A stretch of 7,605 bases of DNA, from the NCBI GenBank assembly GCA_023264315.1, contig JALQST010000144.1, positions 1-7,605 of the forward strand, in the 5' to 3' direction. The DNA is from Nodosilinea sp. BSH.14 (lineage in GTDB: Bacteria; Cyanobacteriota; Cyanobacteriia; Phormidesmidales; Phormidesmidaceae). The notes under the pieces are model-generated. The model searched no databases and had not been told where the DNA came from. It worked only from the letters and a program-made list of their open reading frames with translations. A program made the translations under genes and the position numbers. This document shows, one piece after another, positions 1-6,878 of the stretch (its first letter is position 1; each line of letters begins with the position of its first letter).

Positions 1-15
1 CCTCGACCCATCGGG

Positions 16-41
16 GGAATTAGGCCGAGGAATTAGGCCGA
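16..41. repeat. 13-bp perfect tandem duplication at gene end
   Basis: GGAATTAGGCCGA occurs twice in immediate succession (16-28 and 29-41). The right copy contains the last codons and the TAA stop (33-35, minus) of the DUF362 gene. The left copy lies just downstream of the stop and repeats the same bases. It looks like a recent slippage duplication that left the protein end unchanged. Confidence 0.9.
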
Positions 42-1007
42 CCGCTTGGCGTAGGCGGCCATGGGTTCTTTGATATAGCGAATGTAGAGGTGCTTGAAGG
101 TAGATCGCACCACCCTGGGCATCCCGAAATCGATGGGCAGGAGTTGATCCGGCAAGCGCCAATCCTCGACGGCGAGATCGGCGGGGGTAAGGGCCGGATA
201 GGTGATGTCTTCCCAGGCGGGGCAATAGCCCAGCCGCAGGGATTGGGCCACCGTGGGCACGGTTTGAGGATCTACCCCCAACACCGTCACCATGGCCCGA
301 TCCACCGCAAACACATCGGCACTGGCGGCCAGGACGCCCAACTCCCTGGGGTCGCCGCCGCTGGGGCCATTGCCCTCATGGCCAAGGACGCCGTCCACGA
401 TGGTGAGGGCGGGGTTAATCAACCGCGCCGTCTCCACCAGCATGGTGCCGAAGCGTTCTACATCCTTGCCCGCTTCCATGTGCCACCAGGCCTTCATCTT
501 GCCGGGAACACAGCCAAACAGGTTCTTCACCCCCAGGGTCAGGGTGAGTTGGGCGTGGGACTTCACCTTGGGCAGGTTGATCACCACATCCGCCTCCATC
601 GCTTCCTTGGAAAGGCGCAGGTGGTCAAAGGCCGGATTGTCGGTGGCATAGCGATGGCCGTGCAGTTCCACAATCGGCAGATTGAGTGCCTGGGCCAGGG
701 GCAGCAATCCGTTGGCCTTGGCGACTCCGTGGGCGGTACCAAAGGCGGGACTATCGCCCAAAAAAGGCTTGCCCCCCGCCGCCTGCACCATCTGCGCTAC
801 CACGTAGACCACCTCGGGCCGCGTGGTACATGCCTGGGTGGGCCGTGCCCCCGTGAGCAAATTCGGCTTCAGCAGCACCCGATCTCCCGGTTTCACAAAC
901 TGCGCCATGCCGCCCAAGGGATCCAGCAGCGCTTCCATGGACTGCCGCAGGGCCACCAACTCGTAGGACTGGGCGCGAATCAGACTGACGGGAACCGACA
1001 TCGGCAT
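33..1007 (-). CDS. DUF362 domain protein, function unknown
   Basis: A 324-residue protein matching the DUF362 family from end to end. Family-like blocks are KPNLL (47-51), GDSPAFGTA (84-92), NLPKVKSH (144-151), GVKNLFGCVPG (159-169) and a Gly-rich stretch at 205-220 (DGVLGHEG...GGDP). Some DUF362 proteins carry a C-terminal 4Fe-4S ferredoxin domain. This one has only Cys60, Cys166 and Cys262 and no CxxCxxC cluster, so it is the domain-only form. No signal peptide or membrane segment is seen, so it is probably cytoplasmic. The biochemical role of the family is not established to my knowledge, and I assign none. Start choice: an AAGGA Shine-Dalgarno-like sequence (1010-1014, minus) lies only 2 nt from the first ATG but 8 nt from the ATG of Met3 (999-1001), so the real start may be Met3 (322 residues). 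The gene is divergent from smc, with a TTGCAA repeat array upstream. The family call is firm; the function is open. Confidence 0.9.
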   Translation of the reverse strand: MPMSVPVSLIRAQSYELVALRQSMEALLDPLGGMAQFVKPGDRVLLKPNLLTGARPTQACTTRPEVVYVVAQMVQAAGGKPFLGDSPAFGTAHGVAKANGLLPLAQALNLPIVELHGHRYATDNPAFDHLRLSKEAMEADVVINLPKVKSHAQLTLTLGVKNLFGCVPGKMKAWWHMEAGKDVERFGTMLVETARLINPALTIVDGVLGHEGNGPSGGDPRELGVLAASADVFAVDRAMVTVLGVDPQTVPTVAQSLRLGYCPAWEDITYPALTPADLAVEDWRLPDQLLPIDFGMPRVVRSTFKHLYIRYIKEPMAAYAKRSA

Positions 1008-1412
1008 TATCCTTTTTCCAGAGGTTTACGTGGACAGGTGGGCTTGCAACCCGCCGCATGGACACATGATGTTGCAGATGATCTTGCAAATGACGATGTT
1101 GCAAGTCATGGTATTGCAAATAATGTATCGATTACCATAACGCGCCCGCTGCCCTCCTGGGGCCACATTCAGCCATGCCGGGAGCCGATCCAACCGCCGC
1201 CATTGCCATACGGTCTCCCCTCCCCCGTGTCGGCAAACATCCCTGCTGACCCACGATTATCCCGGCAAACCGCAGCGTTGGAGCGAATTTGCACTAAACT
1301 TAGGCGGCAAGAAGGTCAGAACATAGTGATGGGGTCGGCGCTGGTTCCCCGCTCTGGCCGTAAGCCTGTTACATTTAGTACGCGTGTCTTATGTCCGAGG
1401 CACCCCTAGCGA
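1008..1412. other. Divergent intergenic region, DUF362 gene / smc
   Basis: 405 bp between the two divergent starts, expected to hold promoters for both genes. It contains the TTGCAA repeat array on the DUF362 side (1066-1122, with an outlying box at 1044-1049). An imperfect hairpin lies at 1154-1184, with arms CTCCTGG and CCGGGAG. CGGCAAAC occurs twice, near 1230 and 1263. I could not identify a convincing -35/-10 pair for smc; TACATT (1370-1375) is a weak -10 candidate with no good -35. A long plus-strand open frame crosses the region but has no family resemblance. No tRNA or small gene is seen. Confidence 0.7.
1066..1122. repeat. Degenerate 15-bp tandem array with TTGCAA boxes
   Basis: Four head-to-tail units: a 12-bp first unit (1066-1077, with TTGCAG) and three 15-bp units (1078-1092, 1093-1107, 1108-1122), each containing TTGCAA at the same offset (1084, 1099, 1114). 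The approximate consensus is ATGATNTTGCAAATN. A further TTGCAA lies apart at 1044-1049. Exact 15-bp spacing with divergent flanks suggests either a binding-site array, 59-115 bp upstream of the DUF362 gene start, or a decayed short tandem repeat. The self-complementary core means either strand could be read. Confidence 0.75.
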
Positions 1413-4400
1413 ATGCACATTAAGCGCGTCGAGTTGTCCCACTTCAAGTCCTTTGGTGGCACAACCCAGGTTCCTCTATTGCCTGGGTTTACGGTCATCT
1501 CTGGGCCAAATGGGTCTGGCAAATCGAATATTTTAGATGCGCTGCTGTTTGGCCTAGGGCTGGCCAGTTCTAAGGGGATGCGGGCGGATCGGTTGCCGGA
1601 TTTGGTCAACCAGGGCCAGATGAGCCGTCGCACCACCTCGGAAGCTAGCGTTACCGTCACCTTTGACCTGTCCGATGTGCCGCCGGAGTTCTTTCTAAAA
1701 GACGCTGCCGATTTAATGGAGGAAGCCCACCGCGCCGCCAGTGAGTCGAACGGCAACGGTAATGGGGAAAATCCAGAGGCCAATAGTCAGAATGGCCAAA
1801 ACGGCAACGGCCAACATGGTAACGGTAACGGAACCAAGGCGGATTCACGCCTTGTCCCCCTGGCCATCAACCACGAGTGGAGCGTGACCCGACGGCTGCG
1901 CGTCACCAGCCAGGGCACCTACACCTCCAACTACTACATCAACGGCGAACCCTGCACCCTGAATGACCTGCACGAGCAGTTGCAGCGCTTCCATATCTAT
2001 CCCGAAGGCTACAACGTGGTGCTTCAAGGGGACGTGACGGGCATTATTTCCATGAATGCGCGGGAGCGACGGCAAATTATTGACGAACTGGCCGGGGTGG
2101 CCTCCTTCGACCGCAAAATTGACCAGGCCAGGGGCAAGCTAGATGCGGTGCGCGAACACGAAGACCGCTTCCGCATTGTGGAGCGCGAACTGCAAGCCCA
2201 GCTAGAGCGCCTAGCCCAGGATCGCCAAAAGGCCGAAAAGTACCAAAAACTCAAGGCCACCTTCCAAGACAAAAGCCAGTGGGAGGCGGTGTTGGTGTGG
2301 CGGCAGCAGCAGCGGCAGATCGATCAACTGCAACAGGCCATCGCTAAGGGAGAAACCGAGGCGGCAAACCTGGCTCAGGCCATTACCCAGGCAGATCAGG
2401 CCGTCGTTGCCCTAGAGGCGGAATTAGCGACCCTGAACGCTCGCATCCGCGCCATGGGGGAAGACGAACACCTTGCCCTGCAAGCCAAGGTCGCCACCCA
2501 CGAGGCGGAACTGCGGCAACTCCAGCGGCAGGAGCAGGAGACCCGCACCGCCGCCAACCAGGCTTCAGCCCAGCTACGGGACACGGAAATTGCCCTGCAA
2601 CAGCATCAACGCACCCTCGCCCAACTCCAGCGGGAGATTGAGGAGCAGTCCTCGCGGGAAATCGTCACCCTCACCCAGGCGCGGGATCAGGTACAGCAAA
2701 CCCTAGAGGAACGGCGACAGGCTACCAATGAAATCGCGTCGGCCTCCCAAGCCTGGGTGCAGCAGCAGACGGAGTTGCGCCGAGCCATCGAAACTCTGCA
2801 ATCGGCTCTAGAACCCCAGCGGGCGGAGCAAATTCGGCTGCAAGAGCGGCGGCACCAGCTCGATCAGCAAATTCAGGTGCAGCAAGGTCAACTGACGGCC
2901 CTCCAGGCCGAGGATGTCCTCGGTGGCGGAACAGCCCCCGACTTCAGCCAGCAGCTAGAGCGGGCCAAGGCCGAGATTCAGGCCACCGCCGAGAAAATTT
3001 CCGCCGCCGAAGCGGAACTGGCCGTGCAGCGGGAAACCCAAACCCGCCTACTCAAGGAACAACGGGACAAGCAGCGCCAACTGGATAAGCTCGAAGCCCA
3101 AACCCAGGCCATGCAGGAAAGCCAGGGCACCCAGGCCACCAAGCTGCTGTTAGACAGCGGCATCCAGGGCATTGAGGGGTTAGTCGCCCAACTGGGCAAG
3201 GTGGAACCCCGCTACCAGGTGGCCCTAGAGGTGGCGGCGGGGGCGCGGCTAGGTTACTTAGTCGTCGCTAACGACCGAGTGGCGGCGCAGGGCATCGAAT
3301 TTCTGAAACAGCGGCGGGCTGGACGGGTAACGTTTTTGCCCCTGAACAAAATCCGTGCCCCGAAATTTACCCCCATACCGGACTGGAAGCGCCCCGATGG
3401 CTTCTTGGACTACGCCGTCGACCTGATCGACTGCGACCCCCGCTACCGCGACATTTTCGCCTACACCTTCGGCAGCACCGTGGTGTTTGACCGTCTGGAG
3501 ATGGCGCGGCAGCATTTGGGCGATTTCCGCATCGTCACCCTTGATGGCGAAGTGTTGGAAACCAGCGGTGCGATCACCGGGGGCAGTCTTCACCAGCGCT
3601 CTGGTAGTTTGCACTTTGGCACCGTGGAACCCGCCGAATCTGAGGAAGCCCAAGCCCTCCGGCAGCGGCTCAGCGACATTGACATGCTGTTGGAACGGTG
3701 CGAACGCAATCTGCAAACCGCCTCCACCACCCTGCAAGCCCTCACCCAAAGCCTAATCACCCAGCGCCAGCAGTACCGAGAAAGGCAGCTTCAGGGGGAA
3801 CAGCAGCAGACCCAGCAGCAGCAGCTTGCCCAACGCCGCAGCCAGATTCAAACCCAGCTACAGCAGGCCCAGCAGGAGTTTGCCGCCGCTGAAACTCGGC
3901 TTCAGGAAATCGCCACTGTATTGCCCACTCAAGAAGCGGAAATTGCCCAAAAACGGGCAGAATTGGCGGAACTCGAGCAATCCCAAACCCATAGCGAATG
4001 GCAAACCGCCCAGGCCGCCGTGCGCCAGCTCGAACAACAATTGGCCGAACGCCAAGCCGCCCTGCAACAGGCGGAACGACAGGTGCAAACCCGCCAAAAC
4101 CAGCGACAACAGCTAGAGGCCACCATCCAGCAGGCCCAGCAGACCGTCGTTACCATCCGTCAACAACAGGGGGAACGGGAACAAGCGCTGGCCCAGATCA
4201 AACAGCAGCAGCAGGGGCTAAATCAGGAAATCGCGACCCTACGGCAGGCGATGGCGGTGCTCGATCAAACCCTCGCCGCCGAGAAAGCAAATCGTGATCA
4301 GTTAGAAGCCCGCCTGCGGGAACAGCGCACCCAAAAGCAACAGCAGGAATGGCAGCGGCAAAAGCTGATCGAAACCCAGCAGGAGCGGCGGCAACAGCTT

Positions 4401-5138
4401 ACCGAGGCTCAGGCTCTATGCCAAGCCCAGGCTCAGGAACTACCCGACCCGCTGCCGGAAATTCCCCCCGACACCGACCTAGAGGAACTGCATAAAGAAC
4501 TGCGCTCCCTGCAACGGCGCATGGAAGCCCTGGAGCCCGTCAACATGCTGGCCCTGGAGGAATACAACCGCACCGAAGAACGCCTCAACGACCTGAGCGA
4601 CAAGCTCTCTACCCTGGAAGAGGAGCGCACGGAGTTGTTATTGCGGGTGGAAACCTTCACCACCCTGCGGCGCAAGGCGTTCCAGGAAGCCTACGATGCC
4701 GTGGACAAAAACTTCCAGACCATCTTTGCCGAACTCTCCGATGGAGACGGCCACCTGCAACTGGAAGACCCCGAAGACCCCTTCAACGGCGGGCTAAACC
4801 TCGTCGCCCACCCCAAGGGTAAACCCGTGCGACGGCTGGCCTCCATGTCTGGGGGCGAAAAATCCCTGACGGCCTTGAGCTTCATCTTTGCCCTCCAGCG
4901 CTATCGGCCCTCCCCCTTCTACGCCTTCGACGAGGTGGATATGTTCCTGGATGGGGCCAACGTGGAGCGGCTGTCTCGCATGATCAAACGTCAAGCAGAA
5001 CAGGCCCAGTTCATTGTGGTGAGCCTGCGCCGCCCCATGATCGAAGCCTCCCAACGCACCATCGGCGTTACCCAGGCACGAGGGGCCTATACCCAAGTGC
5101 TGGGCATCGACCTGGAAACCAAGACGGTGGCTCCCTGA
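1413..5138 (+). CDS. smc: Chromosome segregation protein SMC
   Basis: SMC ATPase, which dimerises through its hinge and organises and segregates the chromosome, normally with ScpA/ScpB. At 1241 residues it is somewhat long for bacterial SMC (about 1170-1200). In order: N-terminal head with Walker A GPNGSGKS (31-38), Asn/Gly-rich insertion (113-140), Q-loop VVLQGD with Gln205; coiled-coil arm from about 233 with a GGGTAP break near 504-509; hinge about 583-725 ending SGAITGGS; return arm to about 1008; Pro-rich neck (1011-1019); the conserved EPVNMLALEEY joint (1041-1051); C-terminal head with signature SMSGGEKS (1144-1151), Walker B/catalytic FDEVD with Glu1174, D-loop LD (1179-1180) and H-loop SLRR (1204-1207). 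The PEGYNVVLQGD block and the SLR H-loop without His are archaeal/eukaryotic-like rather than Bacillus-like. All ATPase motifs are intact. ATG 1413 is the only plausible start: an in-frame TAG lies at 1407-1409. The ribosome site is weak (GAGG, 12 nt away). No scpA or scpB is adjacent. Confidence 0.98.
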   Translation: MHIKRVELSHFKSFGGTTQVPLLPGFTVISGPNGSGKSNILDALLFGLGLASSKGMRADRLPDLVNQGQMSRRTTSEASVTVTFDLSDVPPEFFLKDAADLMEEAHRAASESNGNGNGENPEANSQNGQNGNGQHGNGNGTKADSRLVPLAINHEWSVTRRLRVTSQGTYTSNYYINGEPCTLNDLHEQLQRFHIYPEGYNVVLQGDVTGIISMNARERRQIIDELAGVASFDRKIDQARGKLDAVREHEDRFRIVERELQAQLERLAQDRQKAEKYQKLKATFQDKSQWEAVLVWRQQQRQIDQLQQAIAKGETEAANLAQAITQADQAVVALEAELATLNARIRAMGEDEHLALQAKVATHEAELRQLQRQEQETRTAANQASAQLRDTEIALQQHQRTLAQLQREIEEQSSREIVTLTQARDQVQQTLEERRQATNEIASASQAWVQQQTELRRAIETLQSALEPQRAEQIRLQERRHQLDQQIQVQQGQLTALQAEDVLGGGTAPDFSQQLERAKAEIQATAEKISAAEAELAVQRETQTRLLKEQRDKQRQLDKLEAQTQAMQESQGTQATKLLLDSGIQGIEGLVAQLGKVEPRYQVALEVAAGARLGYLVVANDRVAAQGIEFLKQRRAGRVTFLPLNKIRAPKFTPIPDWKRPDGFLDYAVDLIDCDPRYRDIFAYTFGSTVVFDRLEMARQHLGDFRIVTLDGEVLETSGAITGGSLHQRSGSLHFGTVEPAESEEAQALRQRLSDIDMLLERCERNLQTASTTLQALTQSLITQRQQYRERQLQGEQQQTQQQQLAQRRSQIQTQLQQAQQEFAAAETRLQEIATVLPTQEAEIAQKRAELAELEQSQTHSEWQTAQAAVRQLEQQLAERQAALQQAERQVQTRQNQRQQLEATIQQAQQTVVTIRQQQGEREQALAQIKQQQQGLNQEIATLRQAMAVLDQTLAAEKANRDQLEARLREQRTQKQQQEWQRQKLIETQQERRQQLTEAQALCQAQAQELPDPLPEIPPDTDLEELHKELRSLQRRMEALEPVNMLALEEYNRTEERLNDLSDKLSTLEEERTELLLRVETFTTLRRKAFQEAYDAVDKNFQTIFAELSDGDGHLQLEDPEDPFNGGLNLVAHPKGKPVRRLASMSGGEKSLTALSFIFALQRYRPSPFYAFDEVDMFLDGANVERLSRMIKRQAEQAQFIVVSLRRPMIEASQRTIGVTQARGAYTQVLGIDLETKTVAP
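1749..1832 (+). repeat. Asn-Gly repeat tract in SMC head
   Basis: A low-complexity stretch of smc (residues 113-140) built from repeated AACGGN-type hexamers. It encodes several Asn-Gly pairs with interspersed Gln, Glu, Pro and His. It lies between the N-terminal head strand ending around the LMEEAHRAAS helix and the strand beginning LVPLAINHEWSV, where related SMCs have a short surface loop. The reading frame stays open on both sides, so it is a tolerated in-frame insertion. The hexamer repetition suggests growth by replication slippage. It is expected to be a disordered surface loop; no function is known to me. Confidence 0.85.
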
Positions 5139-5176
5139 TCGGGGTTGGGTTAGCTGCACCCGGGTCGCACCGAAGC
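5139..5176. other. Convergent gap between smc and hydrolase gene
   Basis: 38 bp between the two stop codons. A short GGGT/ACCC pairing around TAGCTGC is present but has only 4 canonical pairs and no T-run on either strand. I do not call an intrinsic terminator. The transcripts of the two genes probably overlap at their 3' ends. Confidence 0.6.
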
Positions 5177-6085
5177 CTAGAACAGGGCCGAGGGGGTGGG
5201 GCTGGGCTGGGCCACTTGCTCCAGAATGGCCTGGGCCACGGCCTGGGGTTGCTCTAGCATCGCCATGTGGCCACAGTCGGCGATGGGAATGACGGCGGTT
5301 TCCCCGGTTTGGGCGCTGGGCAGGTAGCCCGCCAGGTGGTGCACAAATTTGAGATCCATGACCGAATCTTGGTCTCCGGCGATGAAGTAAACCGACTGGC
5401 GCAGACCACTGACCAAACGGGGCAGCAGGTGAACCTCAGGTTCCGTAGTGGATTCAAGCAGGGATCCGAGGGCGGCGTCGGCATCGGCGTCGAGTAAGTC
5501 CACGAGACGCTGATGGCCCCAGCGGTAGGCGAGGGGCTGCACCACAGAGGCCCGCGTCATGGCCCAGGCGAGGGGAGGCAGATGGCGCATCCAGGAGGTT
5601 CGCCACCGGATGATGGCTTTCCCCACCTGGCGAAACTGGCGAAATTCGCGATCCAGGTATAGCCCGCCCCCAGCATTGAGGCAGATCACCCCCTTTACCT
5701 GGTCGGGGTAGCAATGGGCGGCCCACAGGGCAATACTCCCGCCGAGGGAATGCCCCACCAGCCACACCGGGCCAAGCTGGAGCTGGCGCAGCAGTTCCGC
5801 CAAATCACGGGCATAGGCCGCTAGGCCGTAGGGGGAGGGGCTGGATTGCAGGGCTTCGGCGGCGGCGGGGAGCCCCGGTCGATACTGTTCAAGCTGGTGG
5901 CGAGATTGACCAAATCCGCGCAGGTCGTAGCATAGGCAGGGATGGGACTCAGCCAGGTGAGGCAGCAAGGGCTGCCAATACTGGCGACTCAGCATCCAGC
6001 CATGGATAAACACCAAGGGCGTTGCTTCGCTGTTCTCCGTCAGTTCGTAGTGGTGGGGGACGCCAAAAAGAGTTGCGGTAGCCAT
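5177..6085 (-). CDS. Alpha/beta hydrolase fold protein
   Basis: A 302-residue single-domain alpha/beta hydrolase with a complete catalytic set: oxyanion-hole HGW (28-30), the DLRGFGQS strand/turn (54-61), nucleophile elbow GHSLGG with Ser113, acid in GDQD (Asp240 most likely) and DCGHMAMLEQP with His273. A cap-like helical insertion lies between about 140 and 215 (residues YLDREFRQ to DADADAALG). There is no signal peptide, so it is probably cytoplasmic. The fold covers esterases, C-C hydrolases, haloperoxidase-like and lipase-like enzymes, and the sequence alone does not settle the substrate. It lies 30 bp downstream of the ACT-domain gene on the same strand and is probably co-transcribed with it. 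It converges on smc with 38 bp between stop codons. The start at 6083-6085 lacks a good Shine-Dalgarno, since the nearest GGTAGGAT is too far upstream; translation may depend on the upstream gene. The fold is secure and the substrate unknown. Confidence 0.93.
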   Translation of the reverse strand: MATATLFGVPHHYELTENSEATPLVFIHGWMLSRQYWQPLLPHLAESHPCLCYDLRGFGQSRHQLEQYRPGLPAAAEALQSSPSPYGLAAYARDLAELLRQLQLGPVWLVGHSLGGSIALWAAHCYPDQVKGVICLNAGGGLYLDREFRQFRQVGKAIIRWRTSWMRHLPPLAWAMTRASVVQPLAYRWGHQRLVDLLDADADAALGSLLESTTEPEVHLLPRLVSGLRQSVYFIAGDQDSVMDLKFVHHLAGYLPSAQTGETAVIPIADCGHMAMLEQPQAVAQAILEQVAQPSPTPSALF

Positions 6086-6115
6086 AGGTCGTGATAACCA
6101 CAGGTTGATCCTACC

Positions 6116-6868
6116 CTAGGCCGTGAGACGAGTGCGTATCCCTTCGGCAATTTTTTGGCCTAAGTACTCGGGAATCAGGCTCTCGTTGGGGCCGAGCAGG
6201 TAGAGAATCAGCCGAGTGCGCCCCCGCCACACCAGCAAGTTGGCATTCACCACCAGCAAATCTTCCTGCCACACAGCATACATCACCTTGTAAAACAGCC
6301 CAGGCTGGGTATTCGCCTCGATCAGTAGGGCGGGTAAATGAAAGACCGGATCAACATAGAACTCCGTGGATACGCCCTCTAGTCCAGCATCAAGGTTGAA
6401 CTCCACCGAGAGCATTTCCTCGACTTCAAAATGCCCCGTTAGAGATTCTTGGATCGCCCGACATACATTCTCCGCCGTTTGGGAAGATAGCGCCTTACCT
6501 CCCCGCGACACCACCAGTTTGACAAACACCAGCATGGGCTGTCTAATTTGGCCGTAGAGACTGAGGTTGTGAATCGTTAGGCCATAGGCTGCCAGTACTC
6601 CAAAGATATCGCTGAGCAAAAAAGACTGATTCCGATAGACAAAAAATAGGGCGTTCTTGCTGCCCTCGCGCTTAATTTCAATAACGGCTTTTTTCTGTTG
6701 ATACAGTTGATAAGCAAGGCGAAGATTCTGGATCTGGATTTCGCTACTGACAAATTGTTCATAGAACTGTGGAAATGATCTGTTAAAGCGCTTTAACAGA
6801 TCGACAGTGGAGGGGTTTAAGCCAACGGCCATTTTAGGGAAGAATAACTCCATCGGATTAACGCTCAT
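6116..6868 (-). CDS. Tandem ACT-domain protein, GlnD-like C-terminus
   Basis: A 250-residue protein with two ACT-like regions. The first spans about 61-120 (AVIEIKREGS through MLVFVKLVVS). The second spans about 178-226 (LPALLIEANTQPGLFYKV through RLILYLLG). The second resembles the ACT repeats that end GlnD uridylyltransferase, including the Q/R-PGLFY-K/R turn and the following AVWQEDLLVVNANL helix. No nucleotidyltransferase or HD catalytic domain precedes them, so this is a stand-alone ACT protein. By family knowledge ACT pairs bind amino acids or other small ligands and act as allosteric sensors; the ligand here is unknown. The start is supported by AAGAGG (6873-6878, minus), 4 nt before the ATG. 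The internal Met6 has no ribosome site. The first third of the gene is AT-rich compared with its neighbours (72 of 180 bases are G or C at 6601-6780) and contains a perfect 26-bp palindrome. It is probably the first gene of a two-gene operon with the downstream hydrolase. Confidence 0.85.
   Translation of the reverse strand: MSVNPMELFFPKMAVGLNPSTVDLLKRFNRSFPQFYEQFVSSEIQIQNLRLAYQLYQQKKAVIEIKREGSKNALFFVYRNQSFLLSDIFGVLAAYGLTIHNLSLYGQIRQPMLVFVKLVVSRGGKALSSQTAENVCRAIQESLTGHFEVEEMLSVEFNLDAGLEGVSTEFYVDPVFHLPALLIEANTQPGLFYKVMYAVWQEDLLVVNANLLVWRGRTRLILYLLGPNESLIPEYLGQKIAEGIRTRLTA
6777..6802. repeat. Perfect 26-bp palindrome inside ACT gene
   Basis: The half-site GATCTGTTAAAGC is followed immediately by its exact reverse complement, GCTTTAACAGATC, with no spacer. 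It lies 66-92 nt after the ACT gene start and codes for residues around 23-31 (DLLKRFNRS). In mRNA it could form a stem of about 11 bp with a 4-nt loop. No T-run follows, so it is not a typical terminator. As DNA it is a suitable site for a dimeric regulator. It uses the AT-rich codons TTA and AAC in a GC-rich setting. Confidence 0.9.
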
Positions 6869-6872
6869 TCAT

Positions 6873-6878
6873 CCTCTT
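6873..6878 (-). promoter_or_regulatory. Ribosome binding site of ACT gene
   Basis: AAGAGG on the minus strand, 4 nt before the ATG at 6866-6868. It is the best Shine-Dalgarno match in the window and supports Met1 rather than the internal Met6 as the start. Confidence 0.65.

Noticed and set aside
751..1119. Minus-strand open frame starting inside the TTGCAA array and overlapping the DUF362 gene in another frame
   Set aside because: The start codon and the LQH-type repeats come from the repeat array. The rest is an out-of-frame reading of the DUF362 gene.
90..1409. A 439-codon plus-strand open frame running antisense to the DUF362 gene and on through the spacer, ending 3 nt before smc
   Set aside because: Its first 900 bases mirror a clear family gene on the other strand. 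The translated product is His/Gln/Gly-rich with no recognisable domain. Long stop-free antisense frames are expected in GC-rich DNA.
1391..1423. Ten-codon open frame (MSEAPLANAH) overlapping the smc start, as a possible leader peptide
   Set aside because: It has no ribosome site and no regulatory residue pattern, and frames this short are common by chance.
3258..3749. 163-codon antisense open frame within smc
   Set aside because: It lies wholly inside the SMC hinge coding region, has no domain resemblance and is explained as a shadow of the real frame.
5151..5165. Possible intrinsic terminator between smc and the hydrolase gene
   Set aside because: Only 4 canonical pairs (GGGT/ACCC) and no T-run on either strand.
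5464..5493. GTCGGC-type hexamer repeat in the hydrolase gene (encodes DADADA)
   Set aside because: Three short repeats encoding an Asp-Ala stretch in a helical cap; too short to count as a repeat element.
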